From NCBI GenBank assembly GCA_963665215.2, contig CAXXWW010000014.1, forward strand, positions 124,001 through 188,000: DNA of 64,000 nt. The letters run 5' to 3'. Of the stretch, positions 43,457-52,540 are shown in pieces (positions within the stretch are counted from its first letter, which is position 1; each line of letters starts with the position of its first letter). This DNA comes from G963665215 sp963665215. Its GTDB lineage: Bacteria > Chloroflexota > Dehalococcoidia > Lucifugimonadales > CAUZJF01. Below the pieces are notes generated by a model. It was given only the letters and a program-made list of their open reading frames with translations, was not told the origin of the DNA and ran no database searches. The position numbers were made by a program, and so were the translations under genes.

Positions 43457-43662
43457 GAGGGTGTGTGAATACGACCCTCATACCCTTCGACAAGCTCCCC
43501 TCGATACGTCCCGACTCGTCGGGACTACTCGGGGCAAACGGGCAAATACCGCTTATGGTGAGTAGGCCGCAGGCCGTATCGAACCATCGTGGTGAGCCTG
43601 CCTGTCCTGAGCGAAGTCGAAGGGTCGAACCGCAGTTCCACATACTTCTCACACACCCTCTT
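43457..43662. repeat. MITE-like repeat with AGAGGGTGTGTGA ends
   Basis: 206 bases bounded by AGAGGGTGTGTGA and TCACACACCCTCT, a perfect 13-base inverted repeat. Inside are CCCGACTCGTCGGG and CCTGAGCGAAGTCGAAGG stems. Flanking TA dinucleotides suggest a Tc1/IS630-type target, but this is not certain. One copy in the window. Confidence 0.6.
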
Positions 43663-43761
43663 AGAGTCTGCGCTGGCCAAGACCTCACTATGCGCCCATC
43701 TGGGCTTTCTGTTAACATCCTGTCCGGTGCGGGCCGGCCTGCGAATCGCAAGGGGATCGCC

Positions 43762-45579
43762 ATGAATCGCCAGAATAAGGCAGGGGCCTCCGGTGCGGGT
43801 GCGTCGAGTGCCGGTACGGCGGATGAGGGGCGCGATAGCCGGATTGCAGACAGGACTGCCGGACGCGTCTTCAGTGCACTCCCGTGGCCGCAGCGGCGGG
43901 CGATCCGCGGATGGTGCATGTACGATTGGGCCAACTCGGCCTTCGCCACCAGCGCCAGCACCGCAATTCTTCCGGCCTATTTCGTCGTCCTGTTCAAGGA
44001 CGCCTTCGGCCCGGAGGTCCAGGTCCTTGGCTTCACGCTCACGGGCAGCTCCATGTGGAGCCTTGGCATCGCCGTCTCAACCGCCGTCGTGGCATTCACC
44101 AGTCCGGTCCTGGGCGCCATCGCCGATCGCGCCGCGATTAAGAAGAAGCTACTGTGGGTCTACACGGTGGCCGGGGCGGTCGCCATTGTGCTCAGCTTTG
44201 TCTCAGCATACACGGGTGCTGCCTGGGCGTGGGTGTTCGGCTCCTTCCTGATCGCCAACATCGGGTTCGCCGGAGGGAACGTTTTCTACAACTCTCTTCT
44301 GCCCCATTTGGCGCCGAAGGACCTGCTCGACGAGATCAGCTCCCGTGGCTACGCCTATGGATACATTGGGGGAGGTCTGCTCCTCGCGGTCCACCTGGGG
44401 CTCATCTTCGCTTTCACGGGGACCGACCACATCGACCTCGTCACCCGGCTTGCGATATCGTCCGTCGGGCTCTGGTGGTTCGGGTGGGCGCTCTGGACCT
44501 TCAAGACGGTGCCGGAGCCGCAGGTCTCCAATCCCGTCGACGGCCTGAAACTACGGAGCGCCGCCAGAATGGCATTCATGGAACTGAGACGGACATTGGG
44601 TGAGCTGACCCGCTTTCGCATGCTCGTCCTCTACCTCGTTGCTTTCCTGCTATTCAACGACGGGATCCAGACGGTGCTCACCGTGGCCGGAGCGTACGGC
44701 CCCGACACTCTGGGAGTACCCCTTTTGTTCAACGCCGTAACGATCCTCATCGTGCAGATCGTTGCGGCGTTCGGGGCTATCGGGTTCAGCAGGCTGGCCG
44801 ACAGGATGGGTACCAAACCGGCGCTTGGCGTAGCCCTGGTTGGATGGTGCCTGGTGATCATGCTTGCGGTCGGGTTTGCCCCGCTACAGCCCGAGACCCA
44901 CGAGGACTTTGATTACCAGCTCGCGTACACCCCGGCTGGCGTATACGACGTCAGCCGGGCGCCGGATATCTCGGGCGGCGAGGCAGACGCCGAGTGGACT
45001 GAGGCTTTCGGCCATCTGCTCGATGAGACCAGCCTTGGCAGGTCGAGGGCGGCCGAGCTCGTTGAGGCCGTCGCCTCTTCTGACCTGTCCCGCTTCAGCA
45101 TATCTATCCGCGGCGGCCCCTTGGATGGCACCCAGGGGACCGGTCCCCATCACCCCGCCGATCTGACCCGGGGCCCCATCGACTGGTGGCCCCGCACCCT
45201 TCGTCAGTTCGTCTGGGCGCCTTTGGGGATATCCGTGAACTTCCAGTGGCTCATTCTCGGTCTGATCGTAGGTCTGGTGATTGGCGGCAGCCAGGCCCTC
45301 AGCCGCAGCATCTTCGCCTACATGACGCCGGAGACCAAAAGCGCCGAGTTCTTCGGGTTCTTCGGATTTGTCGGCAAGGTCTCCGCGGTGTTTGGACCGA
45401 TGGTCTACCTGCTCTTCACTGGAATCTACGACGCGCGGATGGCAATCTTGGCGGTCCTCGGGTTAATTCTGGCCGGCACCGTGATACTCCGCTGGGTCGA
45501 TGTGGAGGAGGGCCGGAGTGTGGCGACGGAAGAGGAGGGCCGGCACCGGTCTGAGGTTGCCGGAACGGGCCGGGAGTAG
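43762..45579 (+). CDS. MFS transporter, UMF1/Atg22-like
   Basis: A 605-residue inner-membrane permease with about 12 hydrophobic segments. The signature CMYDWANSAFATS at the start of the first segment is typical of the UMF1 (unknown major facilitator) family; TSPVLGAIADR is the MFS loop 2-3 motif. Two unusual parts: a polar N-terminal tail of about 45 residues, and a 110-residue soluble insertion (about 385-500) between two late segments. ATG 43762 follows AAGGGGATCG; the reading could be extended 99 codons upstream but would run through a repeat. Likely imports a solute for neighbouring catabolic enzymes (inference). Confidence 0.85.
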   Translation: MNRQNKAGASGAGASSAGTADEGRDSRIADRTAGRVFSALPWPQRRAIRGWCMYDWANSAFATSASTAILPAYFVVLFKDAFGPEVQVLGFTLTGSSMWSLGIAVSTAVVAFTSPVLGAIADRAAIKKKLLWVYTVAGAVAIVLSFVSAYTGAAWAWVFGSFLIANIGFAGGNVFYNSLLPHLAPKDLLDEISSRGYAYGYIGGGLLLAVHLGLIFAFTGTDHIDLVTRLAISSVGLWWFGWALWTFKTVPEPQVSNPVDGLKLRSAARMAFMELRRTLGELTRFRMLVLYLVAFLLFNDGIQTVLTVAGAYGPDTLGVPLLFNAVTILIVQIVAAFGAIGFSRLADRMGTKPALGVALVGWCLVIMLAVGFAPLQPETHEDFDYQLAYTPAGVYDVSRAPDISGGEADAEWTEAFGHLLDETSLGRSRAAELVEAVASSDLSRFSISIRGGPLDGTQGTGPHHPADLTRGPIDWWPRTLRQFVWAPLGISVNFQWLILGLIVGLVIGGSQALSRSIFAYMTPETKSAEFFGFFGFVGKVSAVFGPMVYLLFTGIYDARMAILAVLGLILAGTVILRWVDVEEGRSVATEEEGRHRSEVAGTGRE

Positions 45580-45764
45580 GGGCAGGTCACGCTCGGGGCC
45601 GGGCAGCCGGGCGGTGCCGGACTTATCGGGACTCAGGGTGGTCTCTGCTAGGGTTAATCTGATGACCTACTGAGTACACCGCTGTATATTCCGGCTGCGC
45701 GGTCGGCCGCCGGACTGGGAACAGGGCGCTCAAATTCGCCGAGGACCAACGCCCTCCGGGCGTG

Positions 45765-46106
45765 CTAGAGGTTCCAGCTCTGCTCTACGGTCTGGACGGT
45801 GTAGGTGACGCTCTCGGTGGCATTTACGACGTGCGCCCACACCTCGTTGTGGATGGGACGCTGGGTCCACGCGGCGCGCTCGGCCTCGGAGTTCCAGAAG
45901 GAGACCACCTCGTAGGCGCTTTGTGGCTTAGTCGCCTCCAATGCGGCCAGCTCGTCGTCGGGGAACGGCTTGACCACGGCGGCACTCAAGAAGCCCGGCT
46001 GCTCCGTCATCGCCTCGATCCACCTGTGCCGGATGGCCGATTCCAACTCCTTCGCCTTCCCTGTTTTGGGTGTCAGATAGACGTTCAGTGAGATCATTTG
46101 CGCCAC
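45765..46106 (-). CDS. antibiotic-biosynthesis-monooxygenase-like dimeric alpha/beta-barrel protein
   Basis: A 113-residue protein with the ferredoxin-like pattern of ABM-domain proteins: ISLNVYLTPKTGKAKELESAI, MTEQPGFLSAAVVKPF, AYEVVSFWNSEAERAAW and the C-terminal strand YTVQTVEQSW. Members are small monooxygenases or stress proteins. It begins (GTG 46106, or ATG 46097) right at the stop codon of the amidohydrolase gene, indicating coupled translation. Confidence 0.65.
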   Translation of the reverse strand: MAQMISLNVYLTPKTGKAKELESAIRHRWIEAMTEQPGFLSAAVVKPFPDDELAALEATKPQSAYEVVSFWNSEAERAAWTQRPIHNEVWAHVVNATESVTYTVQTVEQSWNL

Positions 46107-46847
46107 CTACACGTTGAGTTTGAAGAATTCCTTGGCCGTCCCACCCAACACCATCGCCTCGTCCTCTTCGCTCAAGTCGAGCGCCTTAAACGTCTCGATC
46201 TGGATGCGGGCGTTGGGCGGGAGGTCGGTCCCGAGCATAACGCGGCCCGCGCCGATGGCCTGTACCATGGCGCCGACATTGTAAAAGGTGCACCACGAGG
46301 GCTCCAGGTAGACTTGAGGGTAGGCCTTGGCCACCTCCGTTGCCTCGTCACTGAAGATGCCGTGGCCCGCGTGGGCGAGGACCACCGGGACCTGCGGAAA
46401 CGCCTGTAGCTGGGGTATTGCGGCGGAGGGCGCCGCGAAGGGAATCCCCGGCCCCGTGTGAATCATGACCGGAATGCCGAGCTGGCTGGCGGAGTCGAAC
46501 ACGGTGGTGCCGTCGGCTCCCGCCGGGTGCATGGCATGGCCGATAGTATGAAGCTTCACGCCAGCGAATCCCAGGTCGTTCACGCAGCGGCTCAGCTCGT
46601 TGAAATAGTCCTGGCTATCCTGGTGGGGATTGATGCTGGCTATTCCGAAGATACGGCCCGGATTCTTCTTGGCGAGCTCCGCTATCCTGTCGTGCGTCGC
46701 GCTGGCCGAGTTGGCTCCCGGATAAGGCTGGACCAGGCTGATGTCTATGTCGTTGTCGTTCATGCCGCGGAGTAGGTACTCCTCGGAGTTGTCGAGGCCA
46801 AAGACCCGGCACTCACCGAGGTGGCTGTGCGCGTCTATAACCGGCAT
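46107..46847 (-). CDS. amidohydrolase family protein (amidohydrolase_2)
   Basis: A 246-residue TIM-barrel hydrolase or decarboxylase. Motifs: VIDAHSHLG at 3-11 (HxH), GVKLHTIGHAMHP, IPVMIHTGPG and VVLAHAGHG with metal histidines, and VMLGTDLPPN with the catalytic aspartate. GAAGGGGGG lies upstream of ATG 46847; the longer frame starts in a decayed mgtE segment and is rejected. It is followed directly by the ABM-like gene. Confidence 0.82.
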   Translation of the reverse strand: MPVIDAHSHLGECRVFGLDNSEEYLLRGMNDNDIDISLVQPYPGANSASATHDRIAELAKKNPGRIFGIASINPHQDSQDYFNELSRCVNDLGFAGVKLHTIGHAMHPAGADGTTVFDSASQLGIPVMIHTGPGIPFAAPSAAIPQLQAFPQVPVVLAHAGHGIFSDEATEVAKAYPQVYLEPSWCTFYNVGAMVQAIGAGRVMLGTDLPPNARIQIETFKALDLSEEDEAMVLGGTAKEFFKLNV

Positions 46848-46893
46848 GATCCCCCCTTCTTGACTGCTATTGCAGCGTGACTCTGCGAGGATT

Positions 46894-47105
46894 CTACCGG
46901 TCATTCTGAGGAGTGTCAACGAGGGCCGCCGTGACGATGGCCGGGGCCGGCCGCGCGTATACCAAGGAGCCCATCAACAGAGCCGCAAGTCCCAGGAAGA
47001 AAAACAAGCCGGCGACGTCGGTGACGGTGGTGATGAACACCGCGGAGGATACGGCGGGATCTACACGCAGCCGCCGGAGCAGTAGCGGCGCGCTGGCGCC
47101 CGGTA
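46894..47105 (-). pseudogene. mgtE: C-terminal remnant of MgtE magnesium transporter
   Basis: The minus strand reads APLLLRRLRVDPAVSSAVF, ITTVTDVAGLFFFLGLAALL, then stops at TAG 46894-46896. This matches the last two transmembrane segments of MgtE channels (pattern PLLxRRLGLDPAxxSxPFxTTxTDVxG). The N domain, CBS domains and first membrane helices are absent, so only a scrap of the C-terminus remains. Upstream of it similarity vanishes. Confidence 0.72.
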
Positions 47106-47261
47106 GCGCGGCCGCTGCCGGGCGGACGGCCCGTCCTGGGCGCGCACTCCAACAAGCCTAACAAGAGGAGGCACGGTTGACATGATCGACGAAGGCGGAT
47201 TTTCGGAGGGGCTGCGAATGGTGTGTGGGGCCTGAGCCCCTGTGTGGAAGGGGCATCGGAG

Positions 47262-47657
47262 TTAAGGCGGCCCCGGGGTGCCGGGCCTGATGGGCTGGTC
47301 TGGGCTGAGGTATCTACGAAGGGTCGATTGAGATGCCGCCCAGGCGATGACGTCAGCCTGCCTTGGGGGCGAATCGCGGCTGTCCAGCGCTATTGGAAGG
47401 GGCCCATTACCGGCCCAACGGCCTTGTCGGCGTCCTGTTGGTCGTGTGCGGGCTCGTCCCGCCTCCCACAAGATTCTACGCAGCTCGTGGACTCGGTCCG
47501 GCCGTGAGAGGAACTCCTGCAAGCCCAGCTCTTCAGCCACTGCCTCGGCGAGAGCGGAAACGTACTCGGCCAGTCGGCTGTCATCTACGCGGCGAGCACA
47601 CAGCAGATCGGGAAAGTCACGAGGCTCGATGTTGATGGCGACTCTTAATGCCTGCAT
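47262..47657 (-). CDS. small hypothetical protein
   Basis: A 131-residue open frame of unknown function. The first 70 residues look protein-like (VAINIEPRDFPDLL, AEYVSALAEAVAEELGLQEFL, VHELRRILWEAG), the rest is rich in arginine and proline and may be out-of-frame decay. Ribosome site is weak. Real gene status is uncertain. Confidence 0.35.
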   Translation of the reverse strand: MQALRVAINIEPRDFPDLLCARRVDDSRLAEYVSALAEAVAEELGLQEFLSRPDRVHELRRILWEAGRARTRPTGRRQGRWAGNGPLPIALDSRDSPPRQADVIAWAASQSTLRRYLSPDQPIRPGTPGPP

Positions 47658-47995
47658 TGCCTTCCCGGGCTAGGGAATTCCCTCCACTCCGACCTATCTC
47701 TCTCCTGCGAGCCGGCGGGCCTGTTCCAATCTGGCGTCAGGACGATTCGACGCTCGGGCGGCGGCCCCCCACCGAGACATCTCCAACGGTGCAACGGCCG
47801 CTGGCGAGCAAGTCCCAACGAGTCCATTTTGAACGATGATTAAACAAAAGTCAATTTTTTGGCCGGCGTTTAAGAGCAGCCGCATTCGCGGGTTAATTGA
47901 TATACGAATCAAAGTTCATGAGTTGCAACACAGGAATCATGTAGTCACACCGACCGCCTAGATGTTACGAAATAAGGAGGGCTTCGGCGATAAAG

Positions 47996-48024
47996 TTGAC
48001 AAACTCGTGTGATTCCGGTACTGT
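47996..48024 (+). promoter_or_regulatory. sigma-70-type promoter of the GNAT-kinase gene
   Basis: TTGACA (47996-48001) and TACTGT (48019-48024) with a 17-base spacer, about 80 bases before the start codon. The preceding 200 bases are clearly richer in A+T than the rest of the window. The gap 47658-48105 shows no gene. Confidence 0.6.
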
Positions 48025-48105
48025 TTCGTCAAACGAGTCTGGAAGAGCAATTCTGTTGACAGGCGTCGCGTGTGACCGACCGAAGTAGGGGTTCGGAGGA
48101 CAAGG

Positions 48106-49356
48106 ATGTTGCCCGAGGTGGCCCTGCAGAACGTTTCCAGGGACGATGTCGACCGCGTCGCTTGGTGGCTGGAAGATAGAGAGCTCTCATCGAGGTGGTT
48201 CGGGCACTACGGCTGTGGCGATCCCATGCACCGCGGCTACGACCCTCGCCACATGATCGAGGCGAGCCAGTGGGAGTGGGACGGCGTATTCGGCGACTCC
48301 GACCGCCTCATATTCTCGATATATACCCCGACAAAAGAACATATCGGCGAGTGCCAGATGGTGATGCAGGCGGACGGCGGCGCGGAGCTGTCCGTGCTCA
48401 TAGGAGTCAAGGACCTGTGGCACCGGGGTTACGGCACATCGACGGTGATGGAGCTGCTGGACAAAGTGTTCGGTGAGTACGGGGTGGACCGCGCGTGGGT
48501 GAATGTGCCGGAGGACAACGCCGCGGCACTGGGCCTGTTCGAGAAACTGGGGTTCGCGCGAGAGGCGACGCGTGAGCTCTGCACGCGCCCGGATGGGTCC
48601 GCACTGAACGCATGCGTTCTTACCATCGACTCGCCGCTTCGACGCGACCCGTGGCGGGAGAGCCCCCCGGTGGTGACCCTGGCCGGGTTGCCGGGAAGCG
48701 GTTCGGAAGCGATAGGGGCGGAGGTGGCGCGAATCACAGGTAGCCGCTTCATGGATTCCGAGATATCCGAGAGGCTGCGCAGGCGCCTTCGTTGCAGCCA
48801 TGGGGAATTGGAGTCACTTGAGGCGAGCCACCGGTCCTACTGGACCCGGCTGCTGAGGGCGATCGTCATCCCAATGGAGTGGTCGGCGTCCTACGACGTG
48901 GGCTACTACTACTTCAGGCCGGAGCCCAAGCTAGACGCCGATGTCCTGGAAGAGCATGTCACCAAGAGAGGGTACGTTGAGGGGCTGGCCGCCGTTGTAA
49001 GGCGTATCGCAATGGAGCGAAACGTGGTGCTTCATGGGCACGGCGCACACCTGTACGTCCCCTCCAACGTGGGTGCCCTCAAGGTATTTGTGACTGCATC
49101 GCTGGAGTTCCGACAGCGGCAGGTCGCGGTGGAGCGGGGGCTGAGTGGGGACGAGGCCCAGCAGTGGCTCCAGCGAAGAGACAGGGATGTGGTCTCGATC
49201 TTCAAGCACCTGTACGGAGCCGATCTGATGGACATGGGGCAATACGACCTCGCGGTAAACGTAGACCGGCTTGCCCCTCAGGCGGCCGCACAGATGGTCG
49301 TCGGGCCCCTCCATACGGCGGCTCGCGGCGCGGTCCCCGTAACAGCCCCCGGTTAG
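48106..49356 (+). CDS. GNAT acetyltransferase fused to cytidylate-kinase-like domain
   Basis: A 416-residue fusion. Residues about 1-175 are a GNAT N-acetyltransferase: FSIYTPTKEHIGEC, the acetyl-CoA loop DLWHRGYGTSTV and NAAALGLFEKLGFARE. Residues about 185-400 resemble the cytidylate-kinase-like P-loop family (PF13189): VTLAGLPGSGSEAIG with the Walker-A-like loop at 194-200, GSRFMDSEISERL, VVLHGHGAH, LKVFVTASLEFR and DRDVVSIFKHLYG. The Walker lysine position is occupied by E/A, so ATP use may be altered. GGAGGACAAGG precedes ATG 48106. Its own promoter is visible. Confidence 0.78.
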   Translation: MLPEVALQNVSRDDVDRVAWWLEDRELSSRWFGHYGCGDPMHRGYDPRHMIEASQWEWDGVFGDSDRLIFSIYTPTKEHIGECQMVMQADGGAELSVLIGVKDLWHRGYGTSTVMELLDKVFGEYGVDRAWVNVPEDNAAALGLFEKLGFAREATRELCTRPDGSALNACVLTIDSPLRRDPWRESPPVVTLAGLPGSGSEAIGAEVARITGSRFMDSEISERLRRRLRCSHGELESLEASHRSYWTRLLRAIVIPMEWSASYDVGYYYFRPEPKLDADVLEEHVTKRGYVEGLAAVVRRIAMERNVVLHGHGAHLYVPSNVGALKVFVTASLEFRQRQVAVERGLSGDEAQQWLQRRDRDVVSIFKHLYGADLMDMGQYDLAVNVDRLAPQAAAQMVVGPLHTAARGAVPVTAPG

Positions 49357-49599
49357 GCCGCAGGCGCCTGCTCGACCCGTCTGTCGGCGTGGAACTCAAA
49401 CGTCTCGCATGGTGCGCCCGCCGTCGCGGTTGATGTGCTTCCCCTCAGGTAGGCCGGCTCGTGCGACTCGCATCCTTAATCGCCGGGCGCCTGGACGCGA
49501 GGCGCGGCTCGCGAGCGGCTCACTAAAAAATCCCGCTAACTCTGTCCCACGCGCTCGTCGGAGGGCGGGAGTACTCCGCTCCTCCACCCGTGGGTCCGC

Positions 49600-50304
49600 T
49601 CAGCTCACCGCCCGCACGAGGGAGGCGACGGCCTGGCAGTCCTTGCAATCGCGGGACCCGGCAGGGGGGCTGTCCATACGGCCTATCTTCGAGGCTTCCC
49701 GCAGCAGACGGGGAATCAGGTCATCGGGTCTCACCTGCACGGGGACCACGGTGGCGGCGAGGGCCATGGAGAACCCGGCGTCGTCAACGACCTGGGGCTT
49801 CCTGGCCGTCCGTTCGTCGGTGACGGGCTCCATGTAGACGAGAGCAAGCTTTGTTACCGGCGCCAGCTGAAGGCGCTGGCCTATGTAGGCATAGGCGTTG
49901 AGCTGGGCCTCGTAACCCGTAATGAGCCCGGCCTGCCCCGCCGTGAATCTGGCGGTCTTGTAGTCGACAATTGCGTAGGAGCCGTCGGCCATTTTGAATA
50001 TGCCGTCGGCCTCGCCCCTGAGGGTGACGCCTGTATCCTCATCCACGACCTTGAACCGACTCCAGTGCGGCGGAGGTATGTAGGACTCGACCTCGCCCAG
50101 CTCCCCGAGCCACGTGGGCAGAGAGCCTGACCGGTCGAAATAGCCATGGACGATCAGCTTGTTGTACCTGTCTATGGTACTGAAGATCCCTGGGAAGCTC
50201 TGATAGGGGAGCGCCCTGACGTGCAGACGGACCCATGCGCATCGCGCGCAGAACTGGTCGTAGGCATACCTGGATAGCTCGGTCGCCGACACGGTCAGTC
50301 CCAC
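49600..50304 (-). CDS. PD-(D/E)XK nuclease, RecB/Cas4-like
   Basis: A 234-residue nuclease-fold protein. Catalytic motifs: GEADGIF (Asp), AIVDYKTA (D-x-K) and a following Q-N-A-Y motif (EAQLNAYAY), as in RecB-family exonucleases. Cysteines near both ends, C-x2-C (CARCAW) at about 19-22 and C-x2-C (CKDC) near 220, recall the iron-sulfur clusters of Cas4/AddB-type nucleases. There is no CRISPR array in this window, so a DNA repair role is more likely than spacer acquisition. GTG 50304 is chosen because AGGAGG lies 5 bases before it. Confidence 0.78.
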   Translation of the reverse strand: MGLTVSATELSRYAYDQFCARCAWVRLHVRALPYQSFPGIFSTIDRYNKLIVHGYFDRSGSLPTWLGELGEVESYIPPPHWSRFKVVDEDTGVTLRGEADGIFKMADGSYAIVDYKTARFTAGQAGLITGYEAQLNAYAYIGQRLQLAPVTKLALVYMEPVTDERTARKPQVVDDAGFSMALAATVVPVQVRPDDLIPRLLREASKIGRMDSPPAGSRDCKDCQAVASLVRAVS

Positions 50305-50433
50305 CTGCACCTCCTACCGGCACGCGAATGGTGACCGTGTCCGCGCAATGCTGGCATGGAAGGACTGCGCCGTCCGCCGGCTCGCCGCCGCCCGTCCTTG
50401 GCCAAAAGTGTAACATACCGTGGCACATCGACT

Positions 50434-50557
50434 GGCAGGCTGATGAAATATGGGGTGTGCAGAGGGGCGAAGCCCCGGCGCCTGTCCTGAGCCCGCCGAA
50501 GGGCCGGGAGTCTGAGGGCGTCCCTCAGATATAAAATCTCCCCCCCCCTCCTGGCCA
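50434..50557. repeat. dispersed repeat R, copy 3 (left part)
   Basis: Begins GGCAGGCTGATGAAATATGG like 3260 and continues to CTCCTGGCCA, where an IS481 element has entered; the repeat resumes at 51845 with GGCCAGGAAGGGGGCCAGGG and ends near 51890. Confidence 0.65.
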
Positions 50558-51844
50558 TGTATAGACCGGGGACATAGCTTACACATGTTCGGGGACATGG
50601 TGGACACCATAATAGGCATGACTTCATTACAAGGAGGTGGTCATGCCATGGAAGGAGATGTCCGTTATGTCTCAGAGGAGAGAGTTCGTGGAGCTGGCGC
50701 AGGCTGAAGGCACCAACAAAAGGGGCCTTTGCCGTCGCTTCGGGATCAGCCCTACGACTGGATACAAGTGGCTTGGGCGTTTCCGTGAAGGGAGCGAGGC
50801 AGGCCTGGTCGAGCTGCCGCGGCGGCCTCACTACTCGCCTGCACGTACCCCATCGCAGGTTGAGCAGGCGGTGCTGTCTGCCCGTGCGGCCCATCCGGCC
50901 TGGGGAGCTCGTAAGCTGCGACGGTGGCTTTTGGACCGCAGGGATGTGTTTGAGGCGGACATGCCGGCCCCCAGTACTATCACGGCGATCTTGCGTCGTC
51001 ATGGCCGCATTGACCCCGCCGAGGGGCCCAAGCACCGTTCCTGGCAGCGATTTGAACACCAGGCACCCAACGACCTGTGGCAGATGGACTTCAAAGGCCA
51101 CTTCCCCCTTACCCGAGGACGCTGCCACCCTCTGACTGTTCTGGACGATCACTCTCGGTTTGCCTTGGGGCTGCAGGCCTGCGGTAACGAGCAGGGAGAG
51201 ATGGTGCAACAGCGCCTGACGGCTATCTTCCGGCGCTACGGCCTGCCCAACACAATGTTGATGGACAATGGCTCCCCGTGGGGCCATGACCAAGACCACC
51301 CCTACACACCTTTTACAGTCTGGCTGCTGAGGTTGGGCATCGGAGTCAGTCATGGACGCCCTTATCACCCTCAGACACAGGGAAAAGATGAGCGCTTCCA
51401 CCGAACCATGACCGTTGAAGTGCTGCAGGGGAGCAGCTTCACTGATCTGGCGCACTGCCAGAGAGCCTTCGACCTGTGGCGGGACATCTACAACTTGGAG
51501 CGGCCCCATGACGCCCTTGACCTTGCTACTCCGGCCACCAAGTACCAAGTGAGCCAAAGACTGTTTCCCGAGGTCCTTCCACCCTTGGAGTACGAACCAA
51601 CCGACCTGGTACGCCGTGTTCACGACAAAGGTAGGCTCCAGTTGTTTGGCCGTATCTTCAAGGTACCTAAGGCCTTCAAGGGCATGCCAGTGGCTATTCG
51701 GCCGACAACTGACGATGGAGTCTGGAACGTCTTCTTCGCCACTCATCAAATCGCCCAGCTTGACCTCAGGCACGATGCCTAACATACTCAAATGTGTCCA
51801 CCATGTCTCCGAACACCCGTCCACCATGTGTCCGGTCCATACAG
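50558..51844 (+). mobile_element. IS481-family insertion sequence
   Basis: 1287 bases. Ends TGTATAGACCGG and (complement) TGTATGGACCGG are inverted repeats that continue with TGTTCGG.GACATGGTGGACAC. GGCCA is duplicated on both sides (50553-50557 and 51845-51849). It sits inside a copy of repeat R. Confidence 0.9.
50643..51782 (+). CDS. IS481-family transposase
   Basis: A 379-residue DDE transposase. N-terminal helix-turn-helix (KRGLCRRFGISPTTGYKWLGR), then the rve integrase core: DLWQMDFKG (first Asp), MLMDNGSPWG (second Asp) and HPQTQGKDERFHRT (Glu), with PHDALDLATP C-terminal block. ATG 50643 follows AAGGAGGTGGTC. Frame is complete, so the element could be mobile. Confidence 0.92.
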   Translation: MPWKEMSVMSQRREFVELAQAEGTNKRGLCRRFGISPTTGYKWLGRFREGSEAGLVELPRRPHYSPARTPSQVEQAVLSARAAHPAWGARKLRRWLLDRRDVFEADMPAPSTITAILRRHGRIDPAEGPKHRSWQRFEHQAPNDLWQMDFKGHFPLTRGRCHPLTVLDDHSRFALGLQACGNEQGEMVQQRLTAIFRRYGLPNTMLMDNGSPWGHDQDHPYTPFTVWLLRLGIGVSHGRPYHPQTQGKDERFHRTMTVEVLQGSSFTDLAHCQRAFDLWRDIYNLERPHDALDLATPATKYQVSQRLFPEVLPPLEYEPTDLVRRVHDKGRLQLFGRIFKVPKAFKGMPVAIRPTTDDGVWNVFFATHQIAQLDLRHDA

Positions 51845-51901
51845 GCCAGGAAGGGGGCCAGGGGGATGGTCGAAAGGGATTTTCAGATACCCGCTAGTGG
51901 T

Positions 51902-52540
51902 TCAACGTTTTTGTATTGATGGGTAGAGTGACTTTAGCTTGATGCGCGCATCCTCGGTAGTGAAGCGCCAATCCACTCGTATCACATCCCGGTTGCGTTG
52001 ATTCTGCCAAGCATTGACCTCGCCGCGCAGGATGTCTTGATTGGCAATCCGTCGGTCCAGGCACTGTCGAGCCAGCACACCGATCTCTATCTCCGCCATA
52101 TTCAACCAACTCCCGTGTTTGGGAGTGTAGTGTATCTCCAGTCGCTCAGCTATACGCCTCGCCTCAGCAGGCTCGAATGCCTCGTATAGCGAGGACAGCT
52201 TGTGAGTGTTGAGATTGTCCATTACCAGCACGATCCGGTCTCTGTCAGGGTAGTCCTCGTCGACCAGTTCCTTTATCACATGCGCCCAGTCCACCTTCGT
52301 GCGACGCTCTCTGACCTCGACTCGGCGCCATCCGTCCAACGGTGCAAACAGCATGAACAGGCTGCTCACTCCATTGCGCTCGTATTCGTAGTCGTATGCC
52401 GCCGATAAGCCGGGCGCTGCGGGACGCGGCACTCGCGTCTCCTTGACTTGCTGTTTGCTCGTCTCATCCATGCACACCAGAACCTCATTCCCATCGTACG
52501 GCCGTTGGTAGACCTCCAGTACGTCTTCCATCGCGCACAC
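51902..52540 (-). CDS. IS630 transposase, catalytic frame (copy 2)
   Basis: Same DDE domain as copy 1 (CMDETSKQQ, VMDNLNTHK, HGSWLNMAEIEIG). Probably reached by slippage from the N-terminal frame; the listed start is the first ATG in frame. Confidence 0.88.
   Translation of the reverse strand: MCAMEDVLEVYQRPYDGNEVLVCMDETSKQQVKETRVPRPAAPGLSAAYDYEYERNGVSSLFMLFAPLDGWRRVEVRERRTKVDWAHVIKELVDEDYPDRDRIVLVMDNLNTHKLSSLYEAFEPAEARRIAERLEIHYTPKHGSWLNMAEIEIGVLARQCLDRRIANQDILRGEVNAWQNQRNRDVIRVDWRFTTEDARIKLKSLYPSIQKR

Noticed and set aside
43465..43761. N-terminal extension of the MFS gene by 99 codons
   Set aside because: It would translate the 206-bp inverted-end repeat; ATG 43762 has a ribosome site and begins a normal family protein.
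49600..50304. Cas4 of a CRISPR system
   Set aside because: No CRISPR array or other cas gene is present in the window; RecB-type repair nuclease is a sufficient explanation.
50295..51827. A 510-codon minus-strand frame over the IS481 element
   Set aside because: It is antisense to a complete transposase with all catalytic residues and has no protein-like motifs.
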